A DNA stretch of 64,000 bases. Source: Sutcliffiella tianshenii. Lineage in GTDB: Bacteria > Bacillota > Bacilli > Bacillales > Bacillaceae_I. The stretch is from assembly GCF_016908565.1 (NCBI RefSeq), contig NZ_JAFBED010000002.1, positions 186,001 to 250,000 of the forward strand, written 5' to 3'. The position numbers were made by a program, and so were the translations under genes. The first letter of the stretch is position 1; every line of letters starts with the position of its first letter. This document shows, in pieces, positions 20,683-29,415 of the stretch. The notes beneath the pieces were generated by a model, which saw only the letters and a program-made list of their open reading frames with translations, searched no databases and was not told the DNA's origin.

Positions 20683-20699
20683 TGTAAGAAAACCTAACA
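20683..20699 (+). promoter_or_regulatory. GlnR/TnrA operator upstream of glnRA
   Basis: TGTAAGAAAACCTAACA is an exact match to the GlnR/TnrA consensus TGTNA-N7-TNACA. It lies just upstream of the -35 box of the glnRA promoter, the arrangement known from B. subtilis, and supports autoregulation of the operon under nitrogen excess. Confidence 0.9.
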
Positions 20700-20702
20700 T
20701 GT

Positions 20703-20733
20703 TGTTGACAGATTATCTAACATGAGATAAACT
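20703..20733 (+). promoter_or_regulatory. glnRA promoter with a second GlnR half-site pair
   Basis: TTGACA at 20705-20710 and TAAACT at 20728-20733 are 17 bases apart. TGTTGA at 20703 and TCTAACA ending at 20722 form a second, imperfect GlnR site over the -35 and spacer, closely like the corresponding B. subtilis site. Confidence 0.8.
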
Positions 20734-20773
20734 TAGGTTAACTTCACAGGAATCAGTGAAAGGAGGATTTGGA

Positions 20774-21175
20774 ATGAGTGACAATATCAGACGCTCAATG
20801 CCTTTATTCCCAATAGGAATTGTCATGCAGCTCACGGAATTGTCCGCTCGGCAAATCCGTTATTACGAAGAGAATGAATTGATTCACCCTGCACGCACTG
20901 AAGGGAATCGCCGACTTTTTTCTTTCAATGATGTGGATACGCTACTTGAAATCAAGCATCTGATTGAACAAAAGGTTAACATAGCAGGAGTCAAGCAATT
21001 GATGGCCATGAAAAATCAGCAGGCAGCACCAGCCCCGGAAGTGGTTGAAAATGCTGCAAAGCCTGATCTATCGGACGAACAACTTCGAAAGCTATTGCGA
21101 GCAGAAATGATGCAAGCCGGAAGACAGAATCGAACCAGTCTTCGCCAAGGAGACATGTCTCGGTTTTTCCATTAA
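20774..21175 (+). CDS. glnR: Nitrogen regulator GlnR (MerR family)
   Basis: GlnR represses glnRA and other nitrogen genes when feedback-inhibited glutamine synthetase stabilises its dimer. The 133-residue product has a MerR-type winged helix ([19 protein letters not shown], then a wing around [16 protein letters not shown]) and a C-terminal tail, GDMSRFFH, of the autoinhibitory type that glutamine synthetase acts on. AAAGGAGG precedes ATG 20774; the in-frame ATG 18 bases earlier overlaps that site and is unlikely. glnA follows 68 bases later in the same operon, under the GlnR sites noted upstream. Confidence 0.96.
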   Translation: MSDNIRRSMPLFPIGIVMQLTELSARQIRYYEENELIHPARTEGNRRLFSFNDVDTLLEIKHLIEQKVNIAGVKQLMAMKNQQAAPAPEVVENAAKPDLSDEQLRKLLRAEMMQAGRQNRTSLRQGDMSRFFH

Positions 21176-21243
21176 TTTTTTGAGTTATTTAGTAAGTTTC
21201 ATTAAAAACTAACATAGTAAAAATTCTGAGGAGGAACATGTAA

Positions 21244-22578
21244 ATGGCTAAGTATACACAAGAAGATATTAAACGCATCGTTCAGGAAGAAAACGTAAAG
21301 TACATCCGTCTTCAATTCACTGACATCCTGGGTACCATCAAGAACGTGGAGATCCCTGTCAGCCAATTGGAAAAGGCTTTAGATAATAAAATGATGTTCG
21401 ATGGTTCATCCATTGAAGGGTTTGTACGTATTGAAGAATCAGATATGAACCTATATCCTGACCTGGATACTTTTGTGGTATTCCCTTGGACTTCCGAAAA
21501 AGGTAAGGTTGCCCGTTTTATCTGTGATATATACAATCCAGATGGAACTCCATTCGAAGGGGATCCACGTGCGAATTTAAAGCGTATGATCAAGGAAATG
21601 GAAGATTTAGGATTCTCAAACTTTAACGTTGGACCAGAGCCAGAGTTCTTCCTATTCAAGTTAGATGAAAAAGGTGAACCTACTCTAGAATTGAATGATA
21701 AAGGCGGATACTTCGACTTAGCTCCAACTGACCTTGGTGAAAACTGCCGTCGTGACATTGTTCTTGAGCTTGAGGAGATGGGCTTTGAAATCGAAGCATC
21801 CCACCACGAAGTAGCTCCTGGACAACACGAAATCGATTTCAAATACGCTGATGCGATCACAGCTTGTGATGATATCCAAACATTCAAGCTAGTTGTAAAA
21901 ACAATTGCACGCAAGCATGGATTACATGCAACGTTCATGCCTAAGCCGTTGTTCGGTGTTAACGGATCTGGTATGCACTGCAACCTTTCCTTATTCAAAG
22001 ATGGCGAAAATGCTTTCTATGATAAGAATGGTGATTTAGAGTTAAGTGATAATGCAAGACATTTCATTGCAGGTATCATTAAGCATGCTACAAGCTTTAC
22101 AGCAGTAACCAACCCTACTGTAAATTCATACAAACGTCTAGTACCTGGATATGAGGCTCCTTGTTATGTTGCATGGTCTGCACGTAACCGCAGCCCATTG
22201 ATCCGTATCCCGGCATCCCGCGGCATCTCCACTCGTGTTGAAGTGCGCAGTGTAGACCCGGCAGCGAACCCTTACCTTGCAATGGCGGTATTATTGCAAG
22301 CAGGACTTGACGGAATCAAGAATAAATTGGAAGCTCCAAAGCCAATTGACCGCAACATCTATGTAATGAACAAAGAAGAGCGCGTAGCTGCAGGAATCGC
22401 AGATCTTCCGGCAACACTAGCTGCTGCACTTGAAGAATTGAAATCCAACGAAGTAATCCAAGCCGCTCTTGGTGAGCACTTGCTTGAGCACTTCATCGAA
22501 GCGAAAGAAATAGAGTGGGATATGTTCCGCACACAAGTTCACCCTTGGGAACGCGACCAATATCTGTCTCAATACTAA
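21244..22578 (+). CDS. glnA: Glutamine synthetase, type I
   Basis: GlnA makes glutamine from glutamate, ammonia and ATP as a dodecamer. The 444-residue product is of the GSI-alpha type: it lacks the adenylylation tyrosine insert of GSI-beta enzymes and has the conserved [32 protein letters not shown] and NRSPLIRIP motifs. In bacilli this enzyme also acts as a sensor, because its glutamine-bound form activates GlnR and sequesters TnrA. GAGGAGG precedes ATG 21244. The operon ends at the terminator at 22587. Confidence 0.98.
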   Translation: MAKYTQEDIKRIVQEENVKYIRLQFTDILGTIKNVEIPVSQLEKALDNKMMFDGSSIEGFVRIEESDMNLYPDLDTFVVFPWTSEKGKVARFICDIYNPDGTPFEGDPRANLKRMIKEMEDLGFSNFNVGPEPEFFLFKLDEKGEPTLELNDKGGYFDLAPTDLGENCRRDIVLELEEMGFEIEASHHEVAPGQHEIDFKYADAITACDDIQTFKLVVKTIARKHGLHATFMPKPLFGVNGSGMHCNLSLFKDGENAFYDKNGDLELSDNARHFIAGIIKHATSFTAVTNPTVNSYKRLVPGYEAPCYVAWSARNRSPLIRIPASRGISTRVEVRSVDPAANPYLAMAVLLQAGLDGIKNKLEAPKPIDRNIYVMNKEERVAAGIADLPATLAAALEELKSNEVIQAALGEHLLEHFIEAKEIEWDMFRTQVHPWERDQYLSQY

Positions 22579-22586
22579 TAAAAATG

Positions 22587-22622
22587 AACCCCTTGACGTC
22601 ATCGGCGTTGAGGGGTTTTTTT
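22587..22622 (+). terminator. Intrinsic terminator after glnRA
   Basis: AACCCCTTGACG pairs with CGTTGAGGGGTT (minor mismatch) followed by T7. Confidence 0.9.
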
Positions 22623-22733
22623 GTTGTGGAATCCCTTGACTACGGGAAATCGGTTAATGGCTATATTTTTCTCATATTCAAATGTGCTAAAATTAAGAAA
22701 AATATAAGTTATCTGCATTATGGGGGATTTGAG

Positions 22734-23237
22734 ATGGAAATTATCGTGACGTCGGAAAGGGTCTTTTTAAAAGTATTTGATAGTAATGATATTGAGGCTG
22801 CAAAATCCTTTTGGGGAGATCAAGAGGTAATGAATTTCTGTGGAGGAGCCACTCCATATGAAAATTTACCGAGAGTATTGGAATGGTACCGTAAGTGCCA
22901 TGAGGAAATTGGATTGTCGGTCTATGCAGTTGTAGAAAGAGCTACTGGAAAAACAATTGGTGCAGCAGGATTCAACATAAAGGGAACACTCGATGACATT
23001 GAACTGATCTATCATTTTTCAAAATCAAGCTGGGGAAAGGGCTTTGCATCAGAAGCTGCAATTGCCAGCGTAGAATTTGCTAAAAAAAATAGTAAAGTGA
23101 AAAAGATACATGCATCTGCTGACCCTAGTAATGCCGGTTCATTAAAGATATTGGAGAAAGCCGGTCTACATTTTCTGGAGACGAGATGGTTTGATGATAC
23201 GAATCGGGAAGAACCATATTACGAGCTAAAATTATAA
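22734..23237 (+). CDS. GNAT family N-acetyltransferase (RimJ/RimL type)
   Basis: This 167-residue protein has the GNAT layout seen in RimJ/RimL-type acetyltransferases: an N-terminal SERVFLKVFDSNDIEAAKSFW region, a GKTIGAAGFNI strand, the acetyl-CoA motif A region YHFSKSSWGKGFASEAAIASVEFA (about 94-117) and a NAGSLKILEKAGLHF C-terminal helix. The glycine-rich Gly-Lys-Gly-Phe-Ala stretch replaces the classic Q/R-x-x-G-x-G/A. The start at 22734 follows GGGGGATTTGAG. Its substrate, a protein N-terminus or a small molecule, cannot be told. It stands alone between two terminators and is absent from this position in B. subtilis. Confidence 0.85.
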   Translation: MEIIVTSERVFLKVFDSNDIEAAKSFWGDQEVMNFCGGATPYENLPRVLEWYRKCHEEIGLSVYAVVERATGKTIGAAGFNIKGTLDDIELIYHFSKSSWGKGFASEAAIASVEFAKKNSKVKKIHASADPSNAGSLKILEKAGLHFLETRWFDDTNREEPYYELKL

Positions 23238-23254
23238 TTACTTCTAATTTATAC

Positions 23255-23292
23255 AAAAGAGTAGTTTCCTCCCTTAGAAAGACTCTTTTTTC
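23255..23292 (+). terminator. Intrinsic terminator after the GNAT gene
   Basis: AAAAGAGT pairs with ACTCTTTT around an 19-base loop, followed by further T residues. Loop length makes it weaker than the other terminators. Confidence 0.6.
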
Positions 23293-23396
23293 TTTTTCAT
23301 CCCAGATAGAAATTCGGACCTGTATGATACATCGAGTAATAATTATCCTCCTGAAAAAATATGATGGACTATCTACACTTTTTAGGAGGCGCAGGA

Positions 23397-23801
23397 ATGT
23401 CGAAAAGAACGGAGCAGCAGTTAACGGCAGATATGTTGGAGAAATATTACGAGTACAACAAGAAGAAAAAAGAAATAGAAGCAGAAATGAATCATTTAAA
23501 GGAAGTATTCCATCAATACTTTGACCATCAGCTTGGTTCAGATGACAAGGGAGAGGTGCTGTTGGGAGGCTTTAAGCTTCAAAGGCAGGTTAGAAAGACA
23601 GAAAAGTACAGGGAAGACACCACCATAAAACGTCTGGAAGAATTAAAGATGGAAGATTTGATTCAAGTAGTGAAAAAGCCTGATGAAGCAAAAATCAAAT
23701 CGGCCATCCAACTGGGATTGTTGAAAGAAGAGGATTTGGAAGGGTGTTTGACAACTTCGACCTCTTTGGCGATTTCCGTCAAGCCAGTTACTCCGAGATA
23801 A
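23397..23801 (+). CDS. Unknown 134-residue protein upstream of a phage holin
   Basis: I do not recognise this protein. It is 134 residues, charged and soluble, with a Lys/Glu-rich helical N-terminal half (about residues 15-45, coiled-coil-like), a central stretch with several glycines, and a short Ser/Thr-rich C-terminus. AGGAGG lies eight bases before ATG 23397; an in-frame ATG 36 bases upstream is less well placed. The holin gene starts 38 bases after its stop, so the two may be one phage-derived unit. No lysin, portal or other phage gene accompanies them. Confidence 0.75.
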   Translation: MSKRTEQQLTADMLEKYYEYNKKKKEIEAEMNHLKEVFHQYFDHQLGSDDKGEVLLGGFKLQRQVRKTEKYREDTTIKRLEELKMEDLIQVVKKPDEAKIKSAIQLGLLKEEDLEGCLTTSTSLAISVKPVTPR

Positions 23802-23839
23802 AGTCTTGAAAACAAAAATAGCCACAGGGAGGAATTATT

Positions 23840-24070
23840 ATGTCAGAAGCGCCAATCAGACCGGTATCCAAAGGGGCTTGGTTCCGGGTTGTATTCTTGG
23901 TTCTTGCATTAGTCAATCAGGTTCTGGTAATGATGGACAAATCACCGATTCCTGTCAGTTCAGAGCAGTTAGAACAGCTATATACGCTAACATGGACTGT
24001 TGTGGCATCGCTTATTGCCTGGTGGAAGGATAATGATTGGACAGAAAAAGCCAGAAGAAGGGTAAAGTAA
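23840..24070 (+). CDS. SPP1-family phage holin
   Basis: This 76-residue protein matches the SPP1/XhlB-type holins: two short hydrophobic segments (about 15-32 and 50-63) separated by SPIPVSSEQLEQ, and a positively charged tail ending TEKARRRVK. Holins form membrane lesions that let a lysin reach the cell wall. GGGAGGAATT precedes the ATG. There is no endolysin beside it, so it is either a prophage leftover or a reused small membrane protein. It ends at a terminator that also overlaps the end of lexA. Confidence 0.85.
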   Translation: MSEAPIRPVSKGAWFRVVFLVLALVNQVLVMMDKSPIPVSSEQLEQLYTLTWTVVASLIAWWKDNDWTEKARRRVK

Positions 24071-24075
24071 ATGTC

Positions 24076-24110
24076 AAAAAAGAGCCAACAGCATTTGTTG
24101 GCTCTTTTTT
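24076..24110. terminator. Bidirectional terminator between holin and lexA
   Basis: AAAAAAGAGCCAACA and TGTTGGCTCTTTTTT form a long perfect stem around GCATT. It serves both convergent genes; its right arm reaches the lexA stop codon. Confidence 0.9.
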
Positions 24111-24726
24111 AGTGGATGTTACGATATACGCCTATCACCTTACCAAGGATACTCACATTACGAACAATGATCGGTTCAAGTGTGGAGTTTTCCGGTTGAA
24201 GCCGGATATAGTCTTTTTCTTTGAAGAAGCGTTTTACAGTTGCTTCATCGTCCTCTGTCATGGCCACGACAATATCACCATTATTGGCAGACTGCTGTTG
24301 GCGTACTATGACATAGTCACCATCAAGGATTCCGGCTTCGATCATGCTGTCTCCCATGACTTCGAGCATGAAAACCTGCTCATCTGGTGCAACATAGCGG
24401 TCAGGCAGCGGGAAATAGTCCTCGACGTTCTCAATGGCTGTGATTGGTTGACCGGCAGTTACTTTACCGATGATCGGTACATTGACTGCAGAAATCCTTG
24501 GTGTCATTTCGTCTTCCATATCTCTGATCTCGATGGCTCTTGGCTTAGTAGGGTCACGACGAATAAGTCCTTTGCTCTCTAAGCGTGCCAGATGTCCGTG
24601 GACTGTGGAGCTTGAAGCAAGTCCCACCGCTTCGCCTATTTCTCGGACGGATGGGGGATAGCCTTTGTCCTGTACTTCTTTTTTAATGAAATTCAGGATA
24701 TCTTGTTGCCTTTTTGATAGTTTCAT
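24109..24726 (-). CDS. lexA: SOS repressor LexA
   Basis: LexA represses DNA-damage genes and is inactivated by RecA-stimulated self-cleavage. The 205-residue product has a winged-helix N-terminus ([21 protein letters not shown]), the Ala91-Gly92 cleavage site in KVTAGQP, and the catalytic Ser127 (GDSM) and Lys165. These positions match the B. subtilis protein. The start at 24726 follows GAGGTG; an in-frame upstream extension of 33 codons lacks a ribosome site and overlaps the operator region. It is divergent from yneB, and the LexA box at 24784 lies between them. Confidence 0.97.
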   Translation of the reverse strand: MKLSKRQQDILNFIKKEVQDKGYPPSVREIGEAVGLASSSTVHGHLARLESKGLIRRDPTKPRAIEIRDMEDEMTPRISAVNVPIIGKVTAGQPITAIENVEDYFPLPDRYVAPDEQVFMLEVMGDSMIEAGILDGDYVIVRQQQSANNGDIVVAMTEDDEATVKRFFKEKDYIRLQPENSTLEPIIVRNVSILGKVIGVYRNIH

Positions 24727-24783
24727 ATTCCGCACCTCTATCATTAATATTATGAATAGTATAGCATGTTCGCACCGAAAATA

Positions 24784-24797
24784 CAAACATAAGTTCG
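24784..24797. promoter_or_regulatory. LexA operator (SOS box)
   Basis: CAAACATAAGTTCG is a near-perfect match to the Bacillus SOS box CGAAC-N4-GTTCG (one arm has CAAAC). It lies between the divergent lexA and yneB genes and is expected to mediate lexA autoregulation. Confidence 0.85.
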
Positions 24798-24802
24798 AAT
24801 AA

Positions 24803-24831
24803 TTGACAGGAATATTTGTTCGCATGATAAT
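24803..24831 (+). promoter_or_regulatory. SOS-controlled yneB promoter
   Basis: TTGACA (24803-24808) and GATAAT (24826-24831) are 17 bases apart, a good sigma-A promoter. A second SOS-like box, GGAATATTTGTTCG (24809-24822), fills the spacer with one conserved half-site, so LexA would block polymerase directly. Confidence 0.8.
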
Positions 24832-24848
24832 AAGTAATCTAGATATGA

Positions 24849-25538
<690 letters not shown>

Positions 25539-25582
25539 TAAGATAAAAGCATATCTTTACTAGGATGAAAGAAGGGTTTTAC

Positions 25583-25813
25583 ATGCTATCAAAAGAGAAA
25601 ATCGCAAGAATAAATGCCTTATCGAAGAAATCCAAAGCAGAAGGTCTTTCTGATGTTGAAGCGGCTGAACAAAAACAGCTTCGCGAAGAATATATCAAGA
25701 CTTTTCGTGCTTCTATGGATAATACTCTACAGACCGTTACAATTGTAGATCCTGAAGGCAATGACGTTACACCAGAGAAACTGAAGCAAATAAAAAAGAA
25801 TTTAAAGCATTAA
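25583..25813 (+). CDS. ynzC: DUF896 protein YnzC
   Basis: This 76-residue cytoplasmic protein is the SOS-linked YnzC of the DUF896 family. It begins with the family pattern LSKEKIARINALSKKSKAEG and forms a helical hairpin up to about residue 45, followed by a flexible charged tail. The ATG at 25583 follows AAGAAGGG. It lies 44 bases after yneB and probably belongs to the same SOS transcript. No biochemical activity is known to me. Confidence 0.92.
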   Translation: MLSKEKIARINALSKKSKAEGLSDVEAAEQKQLREEYIKTFRASMDNTLQTVTIVDPEGNDVTPEKLKQIKKNLKH

Positions 25814-25903
25814 TCGCTTTTTTTCAGAACATTGGAACATACTATTTGTGATAAAATAGAATTTTTCCTAAAAAAAATCATATGAAAAGAAAGGATGGAA
25901 ATG

Positions 25904-27910
25904 ATGACACAACATATAGATCAACTTTCCATTAATACAATCCGTACATTATCTATCGATGCAATCGAAAAAGCAAACTCCGGTCATCCTGGAATGCCGA
26001 TGGGTGCCGCTCCTATGGGTTATTCCCTCTGGACAAAATTCATGAATCATAACCCAAAGAATCCTAACTGGTTCAACAGGGACCGTTTTGTATTATCCGC
26101 AGGTCATGGGTCTATGCTGCTATACAGCCTATTGCACTTAGGCGGGTATGACCTGTCCATGGATGACTTGAAGGAATTCCGTCAATGGGGAAGCAAAACT
26201 CCGGGACATCCTGAATTTGGCCACACTGCAGGTGTAGATGCAACGACCGGACCACTTGGTCAAGGGATTGCGATGGGTGTCGGAATGGCAATGGCAGAGC
26301 GCCATCTTGCTGCAACTTATAATAAAGAAGACATGGAATTGGTGAATCACTTTACATATAGCATTTGTGGAGACGGAGACTTGATGGAAGGTGTTTCCGG
26401 TGAGGCTGCATCCCTTGCTTCCCACTTGAAGCTTGGACGTTTTATCGTTCTTTATGATTCCAATGATATCTCTCTTGACGGCGATCTGGACCGTTCCTTC
26501 TCTGAAAGCGTAGAACTGCGTTTCAAAGGATATGGCTGGCAGGTCATCCGCGTGGAGGACGGCAACAATCTGGAAGAGATTGCAGCGGCTGTGGAAGAAG
26601 CGAAAAGCGATCTTTCCCGTCCAACCTTGATCGAGGTGAAAACGACGATCGGTTTCGGTTCCCCGAATCTTTCCGGTAAATCTGATGTTCATGGTGCGCC
26701 ACTTGGAGCGGATGAACTGAAGCTTACAAAAGAAGCATACAAATGGACGTTTGAACAGGACTTCCATGTTCCGGAAGAAGTATATGCGCATTTCCGTAAA
26801 ACGGTAGTGGAAAAAGGACAACAAGCAGAAGCAGCTTGGAATGAGCAATTTGATTCCTACAAAGCGAAGTACCCGGAATTGGGTCAACAGCTTGAAGCCG
26901 CAATCAAAGGTGAATTGCCTGAAGGATGGGATTCTGAGATTCCAGTATACGAAGATGGAAAAAGCCTGGCATCCCGTGCTTCCTCAGGTGAAGTGCTGAA
27001 TGCAATCGCTAAGAAAGTTCCTTATTTCTTCGGGGGATCAGCGGACCTTGCAGGCTCCAACAAAACGAATATCAAAAACGAAGCAGACTTTACTGCTGAA
27101 GACTACAGCGGACGCAATATCTGGTTTGGTGTACGTGAATTCGGAATGGGTGCTGCGTTAAACGGTATGGCACTGCATGGTGGGCTGAAAGTGTACGGAG
27201 GTACTTTCTTTGTATTCTCCGATTACCTGCGTCCGGCTATTCGTTTGGCAGCACTACAACAACTTCCTGTAACATATGTGTTCACGCATGACAGTATAGC
27301 AGTCGGGGAAGATGGGCCTACGCATGAGCCGATCGAGCAATTGCCATCCCTGCGTGCAATGCCTAACCTTTCCGTGATCCGCCCTGCAGACGGCAACGAA
27401 ACAGCGGCTGCTTGGAAAGTGGCATTGGAATCGGAAAAAACACCTACTGCACTTGTATTGACTCGTCAAAATCTTCCTACCATCAAAGGAACAAGCGAGA
27501 CTGCTTTAGAAGGCGTGAAAAAAGGTGCATACGTGATCTCCAAAGCTCAAAAGGAGACACCTGATGCATTATTGCTTGCTACAGGATCTGAAGTCGGTTT
27601 GGCTGTAGAGGCTCAATCAGCACTTCAACAGGAAGGCATCGATGTTTCTGTTGTAAGCATGCCGTCATGGGACCGCTTCGAACAGCAATCCAAGGAGTAC
27701 AAAAACTCCGTATTGCCAAAAGATGTGAAAAAACGTCTTGGAATCGAAATGGCAACTCCACTTGGGTGGGAACGCTACACTGGTGATGAAGGTGACATTC
27801 TAGCAATCAACACTTTCGGTGCATCCGCTCCTGGTGAAAGAATCATGAAGGAATATGGCTTCACCACTGAAAATGTAGTTGCAAGAGTAAAGGCACTATT
27901 GGATAACTAA
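25904..27910 (+). CDS. tkt: Transketolase
   Basis: Transketolase moves two-carbon units between sugar phosphates in the pentose phosphate pathway, using thiamine diphosphate. The 668-residue product has the N-terminal [17 protein letters not shown] motif, the cofactor-binding [13 protein letters not shown] segment and the middle-domain [17 protein letters not shown] region with the conserved Glu in REFGMGAA. Three in-frame ATGs lie within nine bases (25895, 25901, 25904); AAGGA at 25891 makes 25904 the best placed. A stable terminator follows. Its place between ynzC and sirA is the B. subtilis order. Confidence 0.97.
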   Translation: MTQHIDQLSINTIRTLSIDAIEKANSGHPGMPMGAAPMGYSLWTKFMNHNPKNPNWFNRDRFVLSAGHGSMLLYSLLHLGGYDLSMDDLKEFRQWGSKTPGHPEFGHTAGVDATTGPLGQGIAMGVGMAMAERHLAATYNKEDMELVNHFTYSICGDGDLMEGVSGEAASLASHLKLGRFIVLYDSNDISLDGDLDRSFSESVELRFKGYGWQVIRVEDGNNLEEIAAAVEEAKSDLSRPTLIEVKTTIGFGSPNLSGKSDVHGAPLGADELKLTKEAYKWTFEQDFHVPEEVYAHFRKTVVEKGQQAEAAWNEQFDSYKAKYPELGQQLEAAIKGELPEGWDSEIPVYEDGKSLASRASSGEVLNAIAKKVPYFFGGSADLAGSNKTNIKNEADFTAEDYSGRNIWFGVREFGMGAALNGMALHGGLKVYGGTFFVFSDYLRPAIRLAALQQLPVTYVFTHDSIAVGEDGPTHEPIEQLPSLRAMPNLSVIRPADGNETAAAWKVALESEKTPTALVLTRQNLPTIKGTSETALEGVKKGAYVISKAQKETPDALLLATGSEVGLAVEAQSALQQEGIDVSVVSMPSWDRFEQQSKEYKNSVLPKDVKKRLGIEMATPLGWERYTGDEGDILAINTFGASAPGERIMKEYGFTTENVVARVKALLDN

Positions 27911-27920
27911 CATATTGGAA

Positions 27921-27951
27921 AGAGTCATGCACACGTGCATGGCTCTTTTGT
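27921..27951 (+). terminator. Intrinsic terminator after tkt
   Basis: AAAGAGTCATGCAC pairs with GTGCATGGCTCTTTT around AC, with one T-G pair. Confidence 0.9.
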
Positions 27952-28101
27952 ATTTTCGGAGAAAAGGTAGTTTATGTTGGAGAAATCCTATCTTTTCGAC
28001 ACTGTTCAACAAAAATAGTCAATAGCCGCTCCATCAACAGACAAATCTTTCCTCTAGCATTCCTTATAATAATAGAAAAGAGGACGTTAGGAGGGTTTTG
28101 T

Positions 28102-28533
28102 TTGCGCCATTATATGATCTATCTCATAGAGGAAGAAGTTGCAAAGCATTATGCAGGCAATGAATTGAAATTATTCCAGCTCTTTTTGCAGTATGAAAAA
28201 GAAGATCAACTTCAGGATGTAGTGAAGCAGCAGGTGAATTACATCACCATTCCCATTCCGACCTTCCCCCTCCAGCAAGCGTTAGAAACTTCCATGAAAC
28301 ATATAGAAGGTTACCAGGCACAATCCTATCAGCACAAAATAGAAAAAAGAGATTCCATGGCGAAATTATCGATATTTGAAAAATATTTAAAGCTGTCATC
28401 TTCCGGTTCTTACGAAGCAGAAGCGATCTTCTTTGAAGTGATCCGGAAACAGGCTCCATTCTTCCTCGCTATTGATACCAGTTCTGGGCGTTTTGGCTGG
28501 TTACAGCCGATAAAACAGAGAAAATATGTCTAG
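28102..28533 (+). CDS. sirA: Sporulation inhibitor of replication SirA
   Basis: SirA binds domain I of DnaA and stops new rounds of replication when cells commit to sporulation. The 143-residue product matches it through RHYMIYLIEEEVAKHYAG at the start and YEAEAIFFEVIRKQAPFFLAID plus GRFGWLQPIK at the end. The start is TTG 28102, six or seven bases after GGAGGG; no ATG is better placed. In B. subtilis transcription needs phosphorylated Spo0A. I did not find a clear Spo0A box in the 190 bases upstream. It lies between tkt and yneF, as in B. subtilis. Confidence 0.9.
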   Translation: MRHYMIYLIEEEVAKHYAGNELKLFQLFLQYEKEDQLQDVVKQQVNYITIPIPTFPLQQALETSMKHIEGYQAQSYQHKIEKRDSMAKLSIFEKYLKLSSSGSYEAEAIFFEVIRKQAPFFLAIDTSSGRFGWLQPIKQRKYV

Positions 28534-28623
28534 GGTATAGATAAAATTAGCGGAAAATGTTGTATAATGATAGTTGGTTTAGTACACTACATTGGTAGAC
28601 ATAGTTTGAGGAGGAAATGTTTG

Positions 28624-28845
28624 ATGGAAACATGGATTTGGATTCTGATTGTAGTTCTGGCACTTATCGCTGGAGTTGCACTAGGATTTTTCATCGCTCG
28701 TAAGTACATGATGACTTACCTGAAGAAAAACCCGCCGATTAACGAGCAAATGCTTCGCGTGATGATGATGCAAATGGGAATGAAACCATCCCAAAAGAAA
28801 ATCAATCAAATGATGAAAGCAATGAGCAACCAACAAATGAAATAA
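28624..28845 (+). CDS. yneF: UPF0154 membrane protein YneF
   Basis: This 73-residue protein has one N-terminal membrane segment (about residues 3-25) and a cytoplasmic tail rich in methionine ([23 protein letters not shown]), the signature of the UPF0154 family. GAGGAGG precedes ATG 28624. It is conserved next to sirA and tkt in bacilli, and no function is established for it that I know of. A terminator follows at once, then two repeat elements. Confidence 0.93.
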   Translation: METWIWILIVVLALIAGVALGFFIARKYMMTYLKKNPPINEQMLRVMMMQMGMKPSQKKINQMMKAMSNQQMK

Positions 28846-28851
28846 ACGATA

Positions 28852-28882
28852 GGGCACTCAGTCAAATGAGTGCTTTTTCTTT
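28852..28882 (+). terminator. Intrinsic terminator after yneF
   Basis: GCACTCA pairs with TGAGTGC around a six-base loop, followed by TTTTTC. Confidence 0.85.
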
Positions 28883-28909
28883 TGGCTAAAATCTATCTAT
28901 CAAACACCG

Positions 28910-29035
28910 CTGTTGATTTCCGCACTAGGCTGCGCTTTCCGCGGGGCGTTTGTGGAGCCTCCTCGGCTTTGCCTGTGGGGTCTCCACTAAACGCTATCTC
29001 CCGCAGGAGTCTTCGCCTATTGCTCCAATCAACAG
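28910..29035 (-). repeat. Structured intergenic repeat, copy 2 (inverted relative to copy 1)
   Basis: This 126-base copy reads on the minus strand, bounded by CTGTTGATT and AATCAACAG. Its nested stems differ from copy 1 in sequence but keep pairing: GTGGAG with CTCCAC and GCGTTT with AAACGC in place of CTGGAG/CTCCAG and GCGGT/ACCGC. The central hairpin is GGC-AAA-GCC. It lies 110 bases from copy 3, which has the opposite orientation. Confidence 0.85.
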
Positions 29036-29144
29036 CTAGAATCATAAAAATGCAGCAATAAACTTTTACAGAGAACATCATGTAAAAGATTTTCACGATG
29101 TCAAATGAAAATATAGTGCAGACATAATGCTTAACTTGCCGACC

Positions 29145-29274
29145 CTGTTGGTTGAAGTGCAAGGTGTGAGACTCCTGCGGGAGATAGCGGTAGGCTTGAG
29201 ACCCCGCAGGCCAAGGCCGAGGAGGCTCAAGCACCGCCCCGCGGAAAGCGAACACATGGAACGAAAACCAACAG
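29145..29274 (+). repeat. Structured intergenic repeat, copy 3
   Basis: This 130-base copy is bounded by CTGTTGGTT and AACCAACAG, so both ends changed together relative to copies 1 and 2. The inner stem is CTTGAG with CTCAAG. Together with copy 2 it fills most of the 570-base gap between yneF and the ABC exporter genes; the rest of the gap (29036-29144 and 29275-29415) shows no gene. Confidence 0.85.
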
Positions 29275-29415
29275 GGAGTCCAACAGAAAACCACCTATTT
29301 CTTTGGGTAATCTTTTGCCTAAAATAAGATAAATAATCTTCCTAAATATTAGAATTTTTGCTAAACTATCTAAGTTGATTAAATAGATAAGTAAGAATGG
29401 TAACGGGGGATTACG

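Noticed and set aside
24037-24582. Long plus-strand frame opposite lexA
   Set aside because: It is antisense to a fully convincing lexA gene and has no recognisable protein pattern.
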